Origin: Canna indica
Taxonomy: Eukaryota > Streptophyta > Magnoliopsida > Zingiberales > Cannaceae
Length of the DNA: 64,000 bases
Direction: 5' to 3'
Assembly (NCBI GenBank): GCA_034359265.1
Contig: CP136890.1
Coordinates: 40,336,501 to 40,400,500, forward strand
This document shows positions 23,490 through 35,371 of this stretch, piece after piece; positions within the stretch are counted from its first letter, which is position 1; each line of letters opens with the position of its first letter. The notes below the pieces were generated by a model. That model was not told where the DNA came from. It searched no databases and worked only from the letters and a program-made list of their open reading frames with translations. Position numbers and translations under genes: made by a program.

Positions 23490-24650
23490 TGCATGTTGAA
23501 TTCCCCTTTTCCAACTAGTTTCTAAAGCTCACAAGATATGATGGGCACATCCAACCAGCATCATGATCAAACTCAAGTAGCTTCCACTGGTTGACTAATC
23601 CACCCAAGTTGACCAACTTTTGTGAGGAATAAAAGGTCAATTTTATGCATATCAGAAACAACATCATGGATTCCATCAATCATCTTTATCACATAATTAG
23701 CATCATCATTTTGTTTGGTAGTAGGTCAAAGGAGGGTAATCAGACATCAAACATAATTATGAGATCTGATGCACTCAAGCATGCTCACCCACCAAGTGAC
23801 AGTGGAACCCTACATTGCAACTAAAAGGTCAAACTTAGATGCTAACGGGTTCAGTGAATGATGGAGATGTCAGGGTTAATTTCATAGGGAGGATCTGAAT
23901 GAGTGAGATGTTATTCAAAAATTAAAAGTAGAAAAAGAAAAGTAGGAAGACAGCAATTATTTGGTGCAAGTTTTTCTCAGGGCAATATAAATCATTAATC
24001 AACGCTAGATAGTTGATGCCAAATGAAGCTGAATGCATCTAAAAAGTAGTGAAACAGAATTCAGACCCACATGAATTTGTAGGATTTGGAGGCGGCAAAT
24101 GCTGGTGACACCATTGACCTTCATAAGGGAAGGGCTCTTGAGTGGGCTCTCCACTTAAAATCTTGTTATTATTGTGGTGAAAGGAAATGTTTTTTTATAT
24201 ATACTCAGTACTAGAAATAATTTTTATTTTGAATTAATTAATTAATATCCGGATCATATATTGATATAGTTGGACTATTAGTTCATTAAATTGATTGATT
24301 CAACCAGTTAAAGCTTCAACACTATTTTGAAATTTGATTAATTGCCAATTTCGAATTAAATATACTATATATTTTTTAAATAAAGATTGAAAGTCACAAT
24401 AAATAATTATACTAGAAATCGAACCTTAAATCTCTAGACAATATGCAATATATTACCACTAACTGTGCTACTCACAGTTGACAATTAAATGTACTATTTG
24501 ATTAAGTAATTCAATGAGTTTGAATAAAAGATAAATAAAAAAATAAAAAAAACACGAAAGTTCGAATTCACTGAATTCTTTTTTTCGTTAGATCCTATAA
24601 TGATATTTATTTCATAGGATAAAAAAATAAAATAAGGTATATATTTTAAT
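23490..24650. other. Intergenic DNA, no gene seen
   Basis: There are no sustained reading frames or recognisable repeats, apart from AT-rich tracts after 24190. Confidence 0.4.
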
Positions 24651-24809
24651 ATCTTTTATTTAAGAACAATTACCCCAATTCATAATTTGGACATGAGATT
24701 TTCTCAGATCCATAATATGAATTTGGATTTTCCCAGATCTATAACTAAATGATCAAAGTTTTAAATTTGTCATTCATTTCAAAATATAGTTTTCTTTTAC
24801 TAATTAAAG

Positions 24810-25480
24810 ATTTTTCTAAATGTCTTTAAGTGGCTCAAAATAAATATTTTTTTTATTGTTCATAATATTTTTTTGACAATTCATATTAATATTATAGTAG
24901 ATAAAAAATTATTTTAGTGGCTAATAATAATATTTTTTATTTTTGAAACATTTAAAATATTTTTCAAAAATATTTAAATACTTAAATTTGTTAAGTAAAA
25001 TGCAACGTAAATAAATTTTTTTAATGATCATTGCAGTATTTATTTTAGTGTCTAAATAATTTATTAGTAGCTAAAATTTTTAGTTTTTTATTTTTTTATT
25101 GCAAAAGTCTTTAGGTGCATAAATTATATATACTATTTTTATTTATAATAATTTTTCACTAAAAAAAATAAAAAAATAAAAATTTTGGCTACTAATAAAT
25201 TATTTAGGCACTGAGTTCTAGTAGCTAACAAAAAAAATTTATTTAGACACTAAAAATACTACAAGAATTGTTGAAAAATTAATTTATGTTGCATTTTACT
25301 TAACAAGTATATAATTTAAGTATTTAAATATTTTTGAAAAATATTTTAAAAATAAAAAAATATTATTAGCTACTAAAATAAATTTTTATCTACTATAACA
25401 TTAATATGAATTGTTGAAAAAAATATTATGAATAAAAAAATATATTTATTTTGAGTCACTTAAAGACTTTTAGAAAAGTT
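24810..25480. repeat. Inner foldback palindrome, about 670 bp
   Basis: The left half (AAATGTCTTTAAGTGGCTCA..., from about 24816) is mirrored by the right half (...TGAGTCACTTAAAGACTTTT, to about 25475), with the centre near 25135. Confidence 0.8.
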
Positions 25481-25494
25481 TTAAATTTATAAAA

Positions 25495-26690
25495 GGGTTA
25501 ACTACTGTATATATTTTAACTTTTACTCTCTCTCCCTAATATATTCCATCTTTTTATTTGTATCAAATGAGATTTTTAATTTTTATTTCGTTTTAAATCT
25601 ATCACGTTATTAACTATCTGTTAATTATCCCGCTGAATGCTAACGTGGACATGATGACTGAGATTAGCAGTCCACATCAACATTGCAGTCAGTATGTCAA
25701 CATATCCACGTCAACATGTTGACTGTTATTATCTTGTTATTAAGTAGGATAATTACAAAATATAACCCCACTTTTCATGTTTTCCCCTAATCTATCACAA
25801 CTTTTTAATTTTCTCAACTATATACCTCAGCTTTCATTTTGATTCAAATTTATTCTACCGTGATCCCAACGTTAAAATTGTCGTCTGAATACTGACCTGG
25901 CACGTACTCCTGGCGTGGGGTAGCAGTCTAGTCAGCATTCTTATTAAGTTTTTAATTACAAATATTAAGCAAAGCTTTATTTGTAATTAACCCTAGATTA
26001 AACCTAGATGTAAGCATTGCCTAGTCAACAAAGATGGTTTTAATTTTTTAACTCGCCCAAAATAAAAACTTATAGCTTTGCTGACAACATAATGCTTATA
26101 TCTAGGGTTAATAATAAATAAAACTTATATATGAGATTAATTACAAATAAAAATTTGCTTAATATTAGTAATTAAAAACTTGATAAGAATGTTGAGTAGG
26201 CTGCTGACCCACATCAGCAGTGCCAGGTCAGCATTTAGACGAAAATTTTGACGCGGGGATCACAGTGGGATAAATTTAAAATAAATCGAAAGCTGGTGTA
26301 TATAATTAGGAAAATTAAAAAGTGGAAATAGATTAGGGAAAAACATGAAAAATGAGGATATATTTTTGTAACTAACATACTTAATAACAAGATAATAACA
26401 ATTAGTATGCAGACGTGGACATGCTGATAGGGATGCTGATGTGGACTACTAATCCCAATCAGCATGTCCACGTCAGCATTCAAATAGGATAATTAACGAG
26501 TAGTTAACATCAGAATAGATTTGAAACGAAATAAAAATTAGAGATCTCATTTGATACAAATGAAAAGATATAATATATTAGGAAGAGAGAGTAAAAGATA
26601 TGGTATATTAGGAAGAGAGAGTAAAAGATGTGATATATTAGGAAGAGAGAGTAAAAGTTGAGATATATACAGTAATTAACCCAAATAAAA
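25495..26690. repeat. Second nested inverted-repeat element, itself containing a third
   Basis: The outer arms (GGGTTAACTACTGTATATAT... and ...ATATATACAGTAATTAACCC) are mirrored over about 200 bp. Within them 25740-26400 forms another inverted repeat (ACTTTTCATGTTTTCCC and GGAAAAACATGAAAAATG). The right outer arm has a 34-bp unit (ATATATTAGGAAGAGAGAGT) in three to four tandem copies at 26570-26660. Confidence 0.75.
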
Positions 26691-26830
26691 GAAAACTATA
26701 TTTTGAAATGAATGACAAGTTCAGAACTTTTGCCATTTAGTTATGGATTTGAGAAAATTCATATCCATATTATGAATCTAGGAAAATCCCATGTCCAAGT
26801 TATGGATCAGGGTAATTTCTCTTTATTTAA

Positions 26831-27506
26831 ATACTTAGATTAGAATAAATATATAATTAATATTATATTCGATGTACATCAAATAAAAAATTCCGCTTAA
26901 CTCTCTCTTTGATTTGTTATTCCATCGTATCTTATTATATCGATCATAAATATAAGTAGATAAGTTAATCTTAAAAATTGGACAAAATTAAAAAAATTTA
27001 TTTAATTATTACTAGTATTATCAAATATAAAAAAAAATTAAAAAAAAATTCTTTTAGGTTATGGCAATGTTGATCCCTATTGCAGTAGTAGAGTTATGAC
27101 TTGTTAATTTCTAGCGAGGATTTATGTGAATTAGTCACATGCTTGCACTTTCAGGATCATAAATATATATATATATATATATATATGAAAAAATATATAA
27201 TTATACATTTAAATATGAAAAAGAGTTCATATGTCAAATATGAAATATATTTTTATATCGTATGGAATTAATAAATTGTGAAGTTTTTTAAACATTTAAA
27301 GTAGATGTTAAACTTTAATACTTCGAATCAAGAGGATAATAACAATTAATATGGCGAATGGAGTCTCTTGCGACTCCATCGACAATCGTTGAATTCCCTG
27401 ATGGTGATCTTGGTGATCTCTCCTTTGATGATCTTCTCCCCTCAACACAACAGCCCCTCGACCCTCATCTCTCGAGGATTGACTATAACCTTCGATGATA
27501 TTCCTA
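26831..27506. other. AT-rich intergenic DNA with (AT)n at 27166-27186
   Basis: No gene or clear element is visible. Confidence 0.4.
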
Positions 27507-27511
27507 AAGAG

Positions 27512-29159
27512 TGTTGACGTAAGATTTTTAACTTTGGTTTTAATCTCGGTTTTGATGATAAGAAATATGAACTAGTATTTTCATAGAAAAATATTTTCAG
27601 ATTTCAAGTCGGTTAGCGCACGACGTCCCCGATCGAAAAAATTAGAGAAATCGAAGAAATCGGGAAGGACACTCGTCGTCGCTCGGGATTCTTCGAGAAG
27701 ATGAAGTTTATGCTTAGGGTGTTTAGCAAGTGTTGTAAATCCTCTATTTGATGCATAAGAACCCAAAAACCAAACCCGAACATCAAAATATGAAAAATCA
27801 AAAAATCAAAAAACGACCATGAAATTTACTAAGCCTAGGGAGCTCATTGGAGGGCTATATGACCTAGATATTTTCTTGGCACCAAAAGTCCTGACAATTG
27901 TTCCTTAGTTAAAAACTAGTTAACGACACATTTTTAATGAATTTTTGGAATCCTTTAACCGATTCATATTTGACCCGGGAGATTACAAAATTTTCGGTTT
28001 TCGGAAATTTGTACTAGACCCCAAAAGTTAGATTTTGATTCTTAAGGATTTTAATTTTTTAAATATTTTTATTGAATCCAAATTGGGGGTAATCCTTATA
28101 TAACATTTATGTTTTAAAGTTATTAACTTTAAGTTAAGAAATATTATATAAGAATACTTAGCGAAGACGAAACCCAGAAATGAACAACGATAAAAAAAAA
28201 AATCAAAATCAGGCTAATTTTTGGGTGTCGGTCGATGGGCGATCGACCGACAATTGGTGGTTGACTGAGCTCCAAAACGGGCAGTGAGCTATAGTCACTC
28301 GACCAGTCAACCAGCCATCAGTCGACCGCCGACCGGGCAATGCCAACGGGCAAAAATCTGCCAGCTGGATGAGCTATTTTGGCTCCCTTCCTTCATGGCT
28401 TATAAATACAAAGCCCTTGACTACCTTCCATGATCATCCTACACTTCCTTGAGCCATTTTTTTAGCAATCCTAAAATTTCATTGAGCCATCCTTTGCAAG
28501 AACCCTAGCTTTGATCTTCACATCCTTGATCTTGTCTTTAAGCTTTAATCGATTCATCTTCAAGGCATCAAGAGGAGCTAGGATTTGTGTTTGGAGCTAA
28601 GTATTTATTATAGTGTTTATTTGCTCCATTGTTTATGTATTTTATTATTTATTTACATTGTATTTGAGCTTGTGTAAACCTAGATTGCTAGGTTTGTTAG
28701 ATTGGGTGGTAGCCTTTGTATTTGAGGCATAAGTCCACCGGGTAGATTAATTTACTAGGATTAATGATTGTTGTACCTTAGGGTTTGAGGTGGAAGAGTG
28801 CTCTCAGTAGGAAGACAGAGACTTTTGGGTGTGAAAGTGCCTTAGGTTGAGAGCGGAGACTCTTCGATTTAAATTCCTCATTGTAACGAAACACCCATAA
28901 TCTAGTAAAGTCAAGTTTGAAAATTCTAAGCGGGGTGCTTAGGTAGTGAAGTAGGCATTTGGGCCGAACCACTATAAATCTCATTGTGTTAGCATTACTT
29001 ATTTTTGTTTGTGTAAATTGCTTTATTAATCGCTTCCGCATTTAGTCGATAAATTGTAATTTGCCTAAGTAATCAAAGAAACATTTTAAAACCAGAATTA
29101 TGCTAAAATATTAGTTAATATACTATTTACCCTCCCTAATGTAGGCCATTTCATCAATA
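27512..29159 (+). mobile_element. Solo LTR of the gag-only family, with 5-bp TSD AAGAG
   Basis: This 1648-bp LTR runs TGTTGACGTAAG...CATCAATA and is flanked by AAGAG at 27507-27511 and 29160-29164. It matches the LTRs at 51668 and 57838 throughout, including the GTCGACC palindromes (28221-28345) and TATAAATA at 28401-28408. The last bases read CAATA rather than CAACA, a single change. The interior was presumably lost by LTR-LTR recombination. Confidence 0.9.
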
Positions 29160-29164
29160 AAGAG

Positions 29165-29850
29165 TACCCTTCTTCCTTTCCAACACCCCTGGTCGAAATG
29201 GGCAAACCCTAAAAGATCTTCCCCTCTTTCCCAATCAGGAGATCCAAAGTCCTCGGGTCAAGCGATCACTCCTCTTCAACCTACTCCGACTCAATCCTAG
29301 AAGACTTCTCATGATCTGCCTCTATCTAGGGCCCAAATCTTGCGTGGTTGTAACCCTAAAAACCCTACTTTGGCGGCTTCAGTGATATTATCCAAGATCT
29401 AATCACAGGTATCTGATAAGGTTTCTTTTACCACTGAACAATAAATTTCTGACAAGGTATTCAACACCCTTGGAATGCTAGTCCGATCAGTAAATTTTTG
29501 GGTAAATCTCCCCCTCTTCAAGTAGTTTCTCATTGGGCTTTGCGTCTATGGTATGATTATGACCTTCATAATATTTTGAATGTCTTTCTTTTCATTGTAG
29601 CATATTTATCATTGCTATGTCATCTTCACTGTCGTGTAGCATTCTCAATGCTAATAAATTAATTGGACCAAATTACATCAATTGGTTGTGAAACTTGAGG
29701 ATTGTCCTTGCTTAGGAGAAACTCTTCCATATTCTTGATTCTCCGGGACCGGTACAACCCCTTGGGGAAGGGGATTACACCAATAAAGAGATGATAACTT
29801 ATCAGAACCTGTAAGAAAATTGGAAAGAAGATAGCATCATTGTTAAATTC
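29165..29850. other. Intergenic DNA leading into a decayed copia element
   Basis: No intact frame. The last 200 bp may be the leader of the copia gag that follows, since 'TTAATTGGACCAAATTACATC' near 29656 resembles the usual start of copia gag (LNGPNY). Confidence 0.35.
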
Positions 29851-29857
29851 ATAATGC

Positions 29858-30492
29858 TTGCATCCCATGTTAGATGAATTACAGAAGCAACATGAACATA
29901 TGGACACTGAAGCTATCCTGGTCCACCTCAAGGAGTTGTATGGTGAGCAAATCAGGACTGTTAGGTATGAGTTGTCTAAGCGACTCTTCCGTGCCAAGAT
30001 GGAGAAAGGCACTCCAGTCGAGACCCATGTCCTCAAACAAATCAATTTAATTGAGGAGTTAGAGAGGTTAACTTCGCCATGGACGAGGAACTGAGTCAGG
30101 ACTTAATACTCCAATACCTCCTGGATTTGTTTTCACAGTTTATTGTAAACTTCCACATGAACAAGCTGGATGTCTCGCTTCCCGAGCTCCTTAATATGCT
30201 GAAGAATGCTGAGTTCCACCTTGTAAAGGTTAAGGGCAGAGTCTTGTTAGTGGGAGATGCCTCTGAGGTAAATAAATGCTCTATTGAGGACAAAACGAAG
30301 GATAAAGCTGTGAAACCTAAAAAATATATCAAGAAGAAAGGGAAGGTGGTTCTCATGGGCACATGCTTTCATTGTGGTAAAGATGATCATTGGAAGCGTA
30401 ATTGCAAGGAGGATATTGTAGAGATAAAGCAAAAGAGGGCTTTTGAAGCCACATCTACAAGTGCATACGTTATTGAAATCAATTTATCTTAA
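29858..30492 (+). pseudogene. Copia gag with CCHC zinc knuckle, frameshifted
   Basis: Two overlapping frames (29858-30094 and 30079-30492) together give a UBN2-type copia gag: 'ILVHLKELYGEQIRTVRYEL', 'VETHVLKQINLIEELERL', then 'LSQDLILQYLLDLFSQFIVN'. A Lys-rich stretch and the knuckle CFHCGKDDHWKRNC (CX2CX4HX4C) follow. One frameshift near 30085 separates the halves. Confidence 0.8.
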
Positions 30493-31487
30493 CTAACTCC
30501 ACTTCATGGGTACTTGTTGTAGTTATCACATCTACAAGGTGTTGTAGGAACCGAGAAGAAGTAGATGACCGGATAAAAGGCAACTACAACATCCGGGTAG
30601 GCAATGGTACAAGAGTTGCAATTTTAGCCATAGGAACATATTGTTTAAGTATGTTGTCTGGCAAGACCATTGAAATGAATAATTGTTATTTCGTTGCAGT
30701 GTTAATTAAGAACATTATTTTTGTTCCTTTGTTGCTTGAACAAAGTTATGTGTTTAAAAAGGAAATAGTTGCCGCATATACCATTTTGATGAGTTGTATG
30801 CTACTAGACGCATTTCAAATGGTTTAATGATTTCAGATGTTAATGATTATATTTTTCATATCAAACAAATGTACAAAGAGATGAAAAGAACTTCACCCAT
30901 CCCTGGCTTTTAAAGACTTAGACATAAAATGAGTACTTTGACCCATGCGATTATGAATCATTGTCAACTTGAGAATTGTGTCTCAAGGACAAAGTGATTG
31001 AGTCTCTGTTCATCAGACCTGGTGAAAGGGTCGTTAAATTGTTAGAGTTGGCTCACATAGGTGTATGTAGGCCGATGACAACTCAAGTCTGAGGAGGATA
31101 GTCCTACGATATGACGAGGCACGAGTATGTCCATCTGATGCGACACAAACCCGATACCTTCGAATAGCTCAAGGAATGTAAAGGTGAAGTTAAGAAACAA
31201 ATTGGAAAAAATATTATAGGCCTTTTATCGGATCAAGGTAGGGAATACTTATACACTGGGTTTTTGAATTATCTAAAAGACGATGGGATTGTCTTTGTAT
31301 GGAACCCTCTTGGCACACTGCTGAATAATGGAGTGCCTGAAAGAAGGAACCACACCTTATTGGATATGATGTGATCCATACTCTGCTTTACCGATCTTTC
31401 GATCTCCTTTTGGGGGATATGCGCTTGAAACAATCATCTACTTTTTAAATAAGGCACCCACAAAGTCTGTCTCTTGTACATCATATG

Positions 31488-32015
31488 TAGGGGTGGCAAT
31501 TTTATCCGCATCCGCTAACTAAAAACCGCATCCGCACCGTATTCGATCCATATCCGCAAGTAAAAATGGATATGGATACAGATACGAATTTAGAAAACTT
31601 ATATCCGTGCGGATATGGTGCGGATACGGATATGGCTGTGGATCCGTACCGTATCCGCACCGCCTATTCGCGTCTCTGAATTACTATTTTGCCCATATAA
31701 GTTATTAATATATATAAGAGCTCTATGATAATTTCATGTCATGAATTTTGAAGTATATTATATATTTATTTTGGATCAATAAATTGGTAATTTATTGATT
31801 TTTTAAATTAAATATATAATTTTAATATTTTTTTTATTAAATACGGTGTGGATACGGATGCGGTGCGGATATCCGTATTTGAAGTGGTGCGGATATGGAT
31901 ATCCATATTCACATCCGTAGCGGATACGGTGCGGATACAGATGGGCAGATATGGGGTGCGGTGCGGATACGAATAATCCAGTATCCGCACCGTATCCGCT
32001 CCGTTGCCAGCCCTA
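31488..32015. mobile_element. hAT-type MITE, 528 bp, TSD ATCATATG
   Basis: The termini TAGGGGTGGCAA and, reversed, TAGGGCTGGCAAC are flanked by the perfect 8-bp duplication ATCATATG (31480-31487 and 32016-32023). The body is rich in 'CGGATATGG' and 'TATCCGCACCG' words in both orientations. It lies inside the decayed copia pol, so it is the younger insertion. Confidence 0.92.
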
Positions 32016-32929
32016 ATCATATGAGATATGTAGTGACAAAAAACTAAATCAGAGACATCTCAAGATTTGGGACTGCCCAACGTATGTCAAGAAATTGGAG
32101 TCAGACAAGCTTCATGCTAAAACTACCAGGTGTAAGTTTGTGGGGTATCCTAAAGAGAATTTAGAGTATTGGTTCTAATCACCAACTGAACAAAAGGAGT
32201 TTGTCAGTAGGCACATCATTTTCTTAGAAAAAGAGTTTATCGAGGAAAGTGGGAGTGGGAGAAATGTTGAACTTGATGAAACCACAACCAAATTTGCATC
32301 AATTGGTGGACAATCCACAGGTTGAACTGATCCAAGAAATACTATCTCCCACCACTCTTTATAGATCAAGTAGACTGTGTAGATCGCCTGAGAAATTGTA
32401 TCTAGCCATTGGGAATGACTTAGATTCAGGCGATCCACAATCTTTGATGAAGTGGTCAAGGGTGTTGACTGCAAGCAATGACAAAAATTCGAATCGGACT
32501 TGGTATATACCAACCAAGTATGGACTTTGGTTAACCTGCTCAAAAAGGTAACTCCTATAGGTTGCAGGCGATGATTCGGCGGTACAATAATCAGGAAAGA
32601 GTTCCTAGCTGGGTACTGTAGTCGACAGGGTGACAAAAGCTTTATGCTTTACTACTTGCGAAGCCACCAAGGATAACGTTTGGATAAATGAGTTTATCAT
32701 TTAGTGGGAGTTGTTCCTAATGTTGTCGGTTTAATGCCTGTATTGTGTGACAATACTAGGGCTATTGCTCAAGGTAAAGGAACCGAGATCCCATGAATAA
32801 TCATTGCTTTTCTTGAAGGCGGTGTTGCCTTGTCGTTGGAAAGAGGTGATAACTAAAAGACATTGTTGCTGATCAAACTAATTACCACAGTAGCAGATTC
32901 AATCGCCACTGAAAATATGATGGACTGGT

Positions 32930-33606
32930 GCCGGAGCATCGCTCCTCACTGTTTCAGCATTACGAGGCTACGGCGATCGTCGTCGGGGGTCGTTGCCACT
33001 GGCGTGCGGTGGCAGTTGCTTGGCTTCGGGTTTCAACTATTGTGTGGGAGATAAGTTTTACTCAACCCTATGGTGGGCGCCAAATGTTCCTATTCGAGGA
33101 TCGGAGTAATTTGGTTTGGTTCGGTGTCTCTAGCTCCTGGTCAGGTTCAATGCCGACAAGTGGGGGGGCTGCAAAAGACACTCAGACGCTCAAGTTGGTG
33201 GGACTTTAAGGTAGAGGTAATAAAATTGGAACTTAGGGTTACCTGAAGCATCCCATGTTCGTATTTATTGCAGGTGGAGGTGATGACGCCACCCGATAAT
33301 CTCAAGGGAATGTTGCTCAGAATGGGTCGAGGCTAATCCCAAAGATGGCGGACTGGTAATTGTGTATCTCTCATGATGGGGAAGGACGTAGATGTCTATG
33401 TATGACCGGGTGGGGTCCCCAGGCGGAGCCATTTGGTTCGGCTCAAGGTAAGTTGTGGGGTGTTGCTGGGTCTAATGTGATCGGACCCAATACTTCTTGT
33501 CCAATCCAGCAGCGGATGTGGATAATACAATATTTGCACTATATCTGGTCTGTTGCCATCCTTAGGTATGAGTAATGGTGTAATCGAACCAAGCTGAGTC
33601 ATATAG
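32930..33606 (-). mobile_element. Gypsy (Tat-like) LTR/leader fragment
   Basis: It resembles 6000-6720 in the same orientation. It contains the reversed junction CCTATGGTGGGCGCCAAATG at 33070-33090, matching the primer-site region at 22522. It ends directly beside the CACTA element at 33610. Confidence 0.55.
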
Positions 33607-33609
33607 TGA

Positions 33610-33645
33610 CACTACAAGAGAACAAGGCTTCACCGACGGATGTAT
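33610..33645 (+). repeat. CACTA left terminal inverted repeat
   Basis: Starts CACTACAAGAGAACAAGGCT and continues TTCACCGACGGA. Confidence 0.9.
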
Positions 33646-33894
33646 TACCAACCGATATTTTTTGTTGGTATTACCAACAAAGTCACCAACAGATACATAT
33701 ATCTGTTGGTAAAATTTAGAACACCCTAAATTTTTTTATTCCCTCTTATTTTTTCAGCCGACCAGCTTTTCCCTCTCCCCCAGTCGACAAAAAATCGCGC
33801 CCTTATTTTCTTATCAACCCGACAAAAGCTTGCAGGTGCGCGACAAAAGTTTCCCTCTCCCACTTTGTGTCGTGCGATTCTTCTCTAGCCGCGA

Positions 33895-33978
33895 CGCTTC
33901 TTCCCTGCCACCCGCGATCTCCCCTGCCACCCGCAACGCTTCTTCCCTGCCACCCGCGATCTCCCCTGCCACCCGCAA
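33895..33978 (+). repeat. Perfect 42-bp tandem duplication
   Basis: The unit CGCTTCTTCCCTGCCACCCG... occurs twice in a row in the GC-rich leader ahead of the MADS-box fragment. Confidence 0.9.
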
Positions 33979-34065
33979 CAAGCTCTCGCAGAGGCCTGTC
34001 TGTCGTGCGATTCTTCTCCAGCCGCGGCGATGCTTCTTCATCCTTTGTCTTTTATTGCATCTCGC

Positions 34066-34069
<4 letters not shown>

Positions 34070-34111
<42 letters not shown>
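34070..34111. repeat. (GA)n microsatellite at the broken MADS start
   Basis: About 20 GA units run directly into the third codon of the MADS domain. Confidence 0.95.
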
Positions 34112-34114
<3 letters not shown>

Positions 34115-35371
34115 GGGAAGATTGAGATAAAGAAGATAGAGAACCCGACCAATCGGCAGGTCACTTATTCCAAGAGGCGGTCGGGGATCATGAAGAAGGC
34201 GAGGGAGCTCACGGTGCTTTACGATGCTGAGGTCTCTATCGTCATGTTTTCCAGCACCGGCAAGTTCTCCGATTAGTGCAGCCCCTCCACTGAGTAAGTG
34301 TTGGTTCCTTCCTTCTTCGATCTGCCTTGTTCTCTTTAATTTAGGGTTTCTTAGTGCTTACTGCCGTGGCCAGAACAAAGAAGATTTTTTATCGATATCA
34401 GCAAGCGACCGGAATCAACTTGAGGAGTGCCCAATATGAGGCAAGCACCCGCTTCATCGATCCATCTCTGAACTCCATTTTTTTTTCTGTGCTTAAGTTT
34501 TCGTTTCTGATGTGTGCCTTTGTTTTGTTTTTTTTTCTCATTTTTTTTGGGAATGTGATTGAGTAGAGAATGCAAAACAGTCTGAACCATCTGAAGGAGA
34601 TCAACAGGTGGCCGATGCCTTCTCCTTAATTTATTTGCTTCATTAATTTAAACCTTCTTTTGTCCAAAGGAATCTTAGGTTCTTTTACGAAGAGGTTGTT
34701 TGTTTGGTGCTGTAAATATATAGGCAAAGGATGGGCGAAGATCTGGATGGAATGGACATCAAGGAACTGCATGGTCTTGAGCAAAATTTGGATGGAGCTT
34801 TGAAGGTTGTTCGCAATCGAAAAGTGAGTCAACTCCTTCTTCTTCTTCTTCTTATTCTTCTTCTTGAAAGATATATATTTTACATTACATTTTCGAAGAT
34901 ATTTTGATATATTAGTTTTGGAATAATTAAAACCAGAAGTTTGGAAATTATGATATCATTATTTGCTGGTGAAGTCTTATATACTTGCTTTATATCTCTT
35001 TCTGGAGTTTGGAGCACCTGAGGTTTCATAAGTTGGGAAGAATTAAAATATATCAATATATGGTATTATTTTGCTGTTGTGGTATCTCTTCACCAAGTTA
35101 GGTCTTTGTTCTTCTCCACTTTAGCTATTTAATTTATTTGAGAAAAAAAAAGAAATCAATCATTTCCTCAATAATTTTTTTTCAAAAAAAAAGCATATAT
35201 AAACCTCTCATTTATATTCACGCATGCAGTATAATTTGATCAAATTCCTCTATCTTATTCCAGATCGAAAATAATAGAGAATTAAACTACAGTGTAATAT
35301 ATATTTGCATGATTTCGATTTGGTTGCAGTATCATGTGATCTCTACACAAACAGATACCTACAAGAAGAAG
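34112..35371 (+). pseudogene. AP3/DEF-like B-class MADS-box gene fragment captured by CACTA
   Basis: Five exon-like blocks follow the MIKC gene plan: 34112-34293 (MADS domain from residue 3: [32 protein letters not shown]), 34374-34440 (67 bp, IFYRYQQATGINL), 34567 to about 34607 (RMQNSLNHLKEINR), 34724-34823 (100 bp, RMGEDLDGMDIKEL) and 35330-35371 (42 bp, YHVISTQTDTYKKK). These match the AP3/OsMADS16 type; AP3 proteins specify petal and stamen identity as partners of PI. Introns are kept, so capture was from DNA. Damage: the ATG and codon 2 are replaced by the GA tract, codon 57 is TAG in place of Tyr, the MADS Cys is Tyr (TVLYDAE), exon 2 ends in a GC donor, the end of exon 3 is lost, and everything after the K-box start is absent. 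Confidence 0.9.

Larger units (their letters stand above)
24664..26821. mobile_element. Mutator-type non-autonomous element with 9-bp TSD and nested inverted repeats
   Basis: The termini GAACAATTACCCC (left) and GAGAAATTACCCTG (right, reversed) continue as long inverted arms of about 135 bp (24664-24800 and 26690-26821). The perfect 9-bp direct repeat TTTATTTAA flanks the element (24655-24663 and 26822-26830), the size expected for Mutator-like transposition. Inside are three further inverted-repeat pairs (about 24810-25480, 25495-26690 and 25740-26400). No transposase is present. Confidence 0.85.
29650..32880 (+). mobile_element. Decayed copia retrotransposon (gag to RNase H remnants)
   Basis: In order on the plus strand: gag with a CCHC knuckle (29858-30492), a protease/GAG-pre-integrase stretch with stops (30500-31000), integrase-like 'FLNYLKDDGI' and 'GVPERRNHTLLDMM' (31258-31372), an LKIWDCPTYVK segment (about 32060), and a C-terminal RNase H-like 'LVGVVPNVVGL...CDNTRAIAQGKGTEIP' (32700-32795). 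Multiple stops and shifts show it is dead. A hAT-type MITE splits it at 31488-32015. LTRs were not identified. Confidence 0.75.

Noticed and set aside
33830..34276. A 148-aa frame with Arg-Glu repeats running into a MADS domain, read as a novel fusion protein
   Set aside because: The N-terminal part is translation of a 42-bp duplication and the GA microsatellite, and the MADS part has a stop at codon 57. The AP3-like gene plan explains it better.
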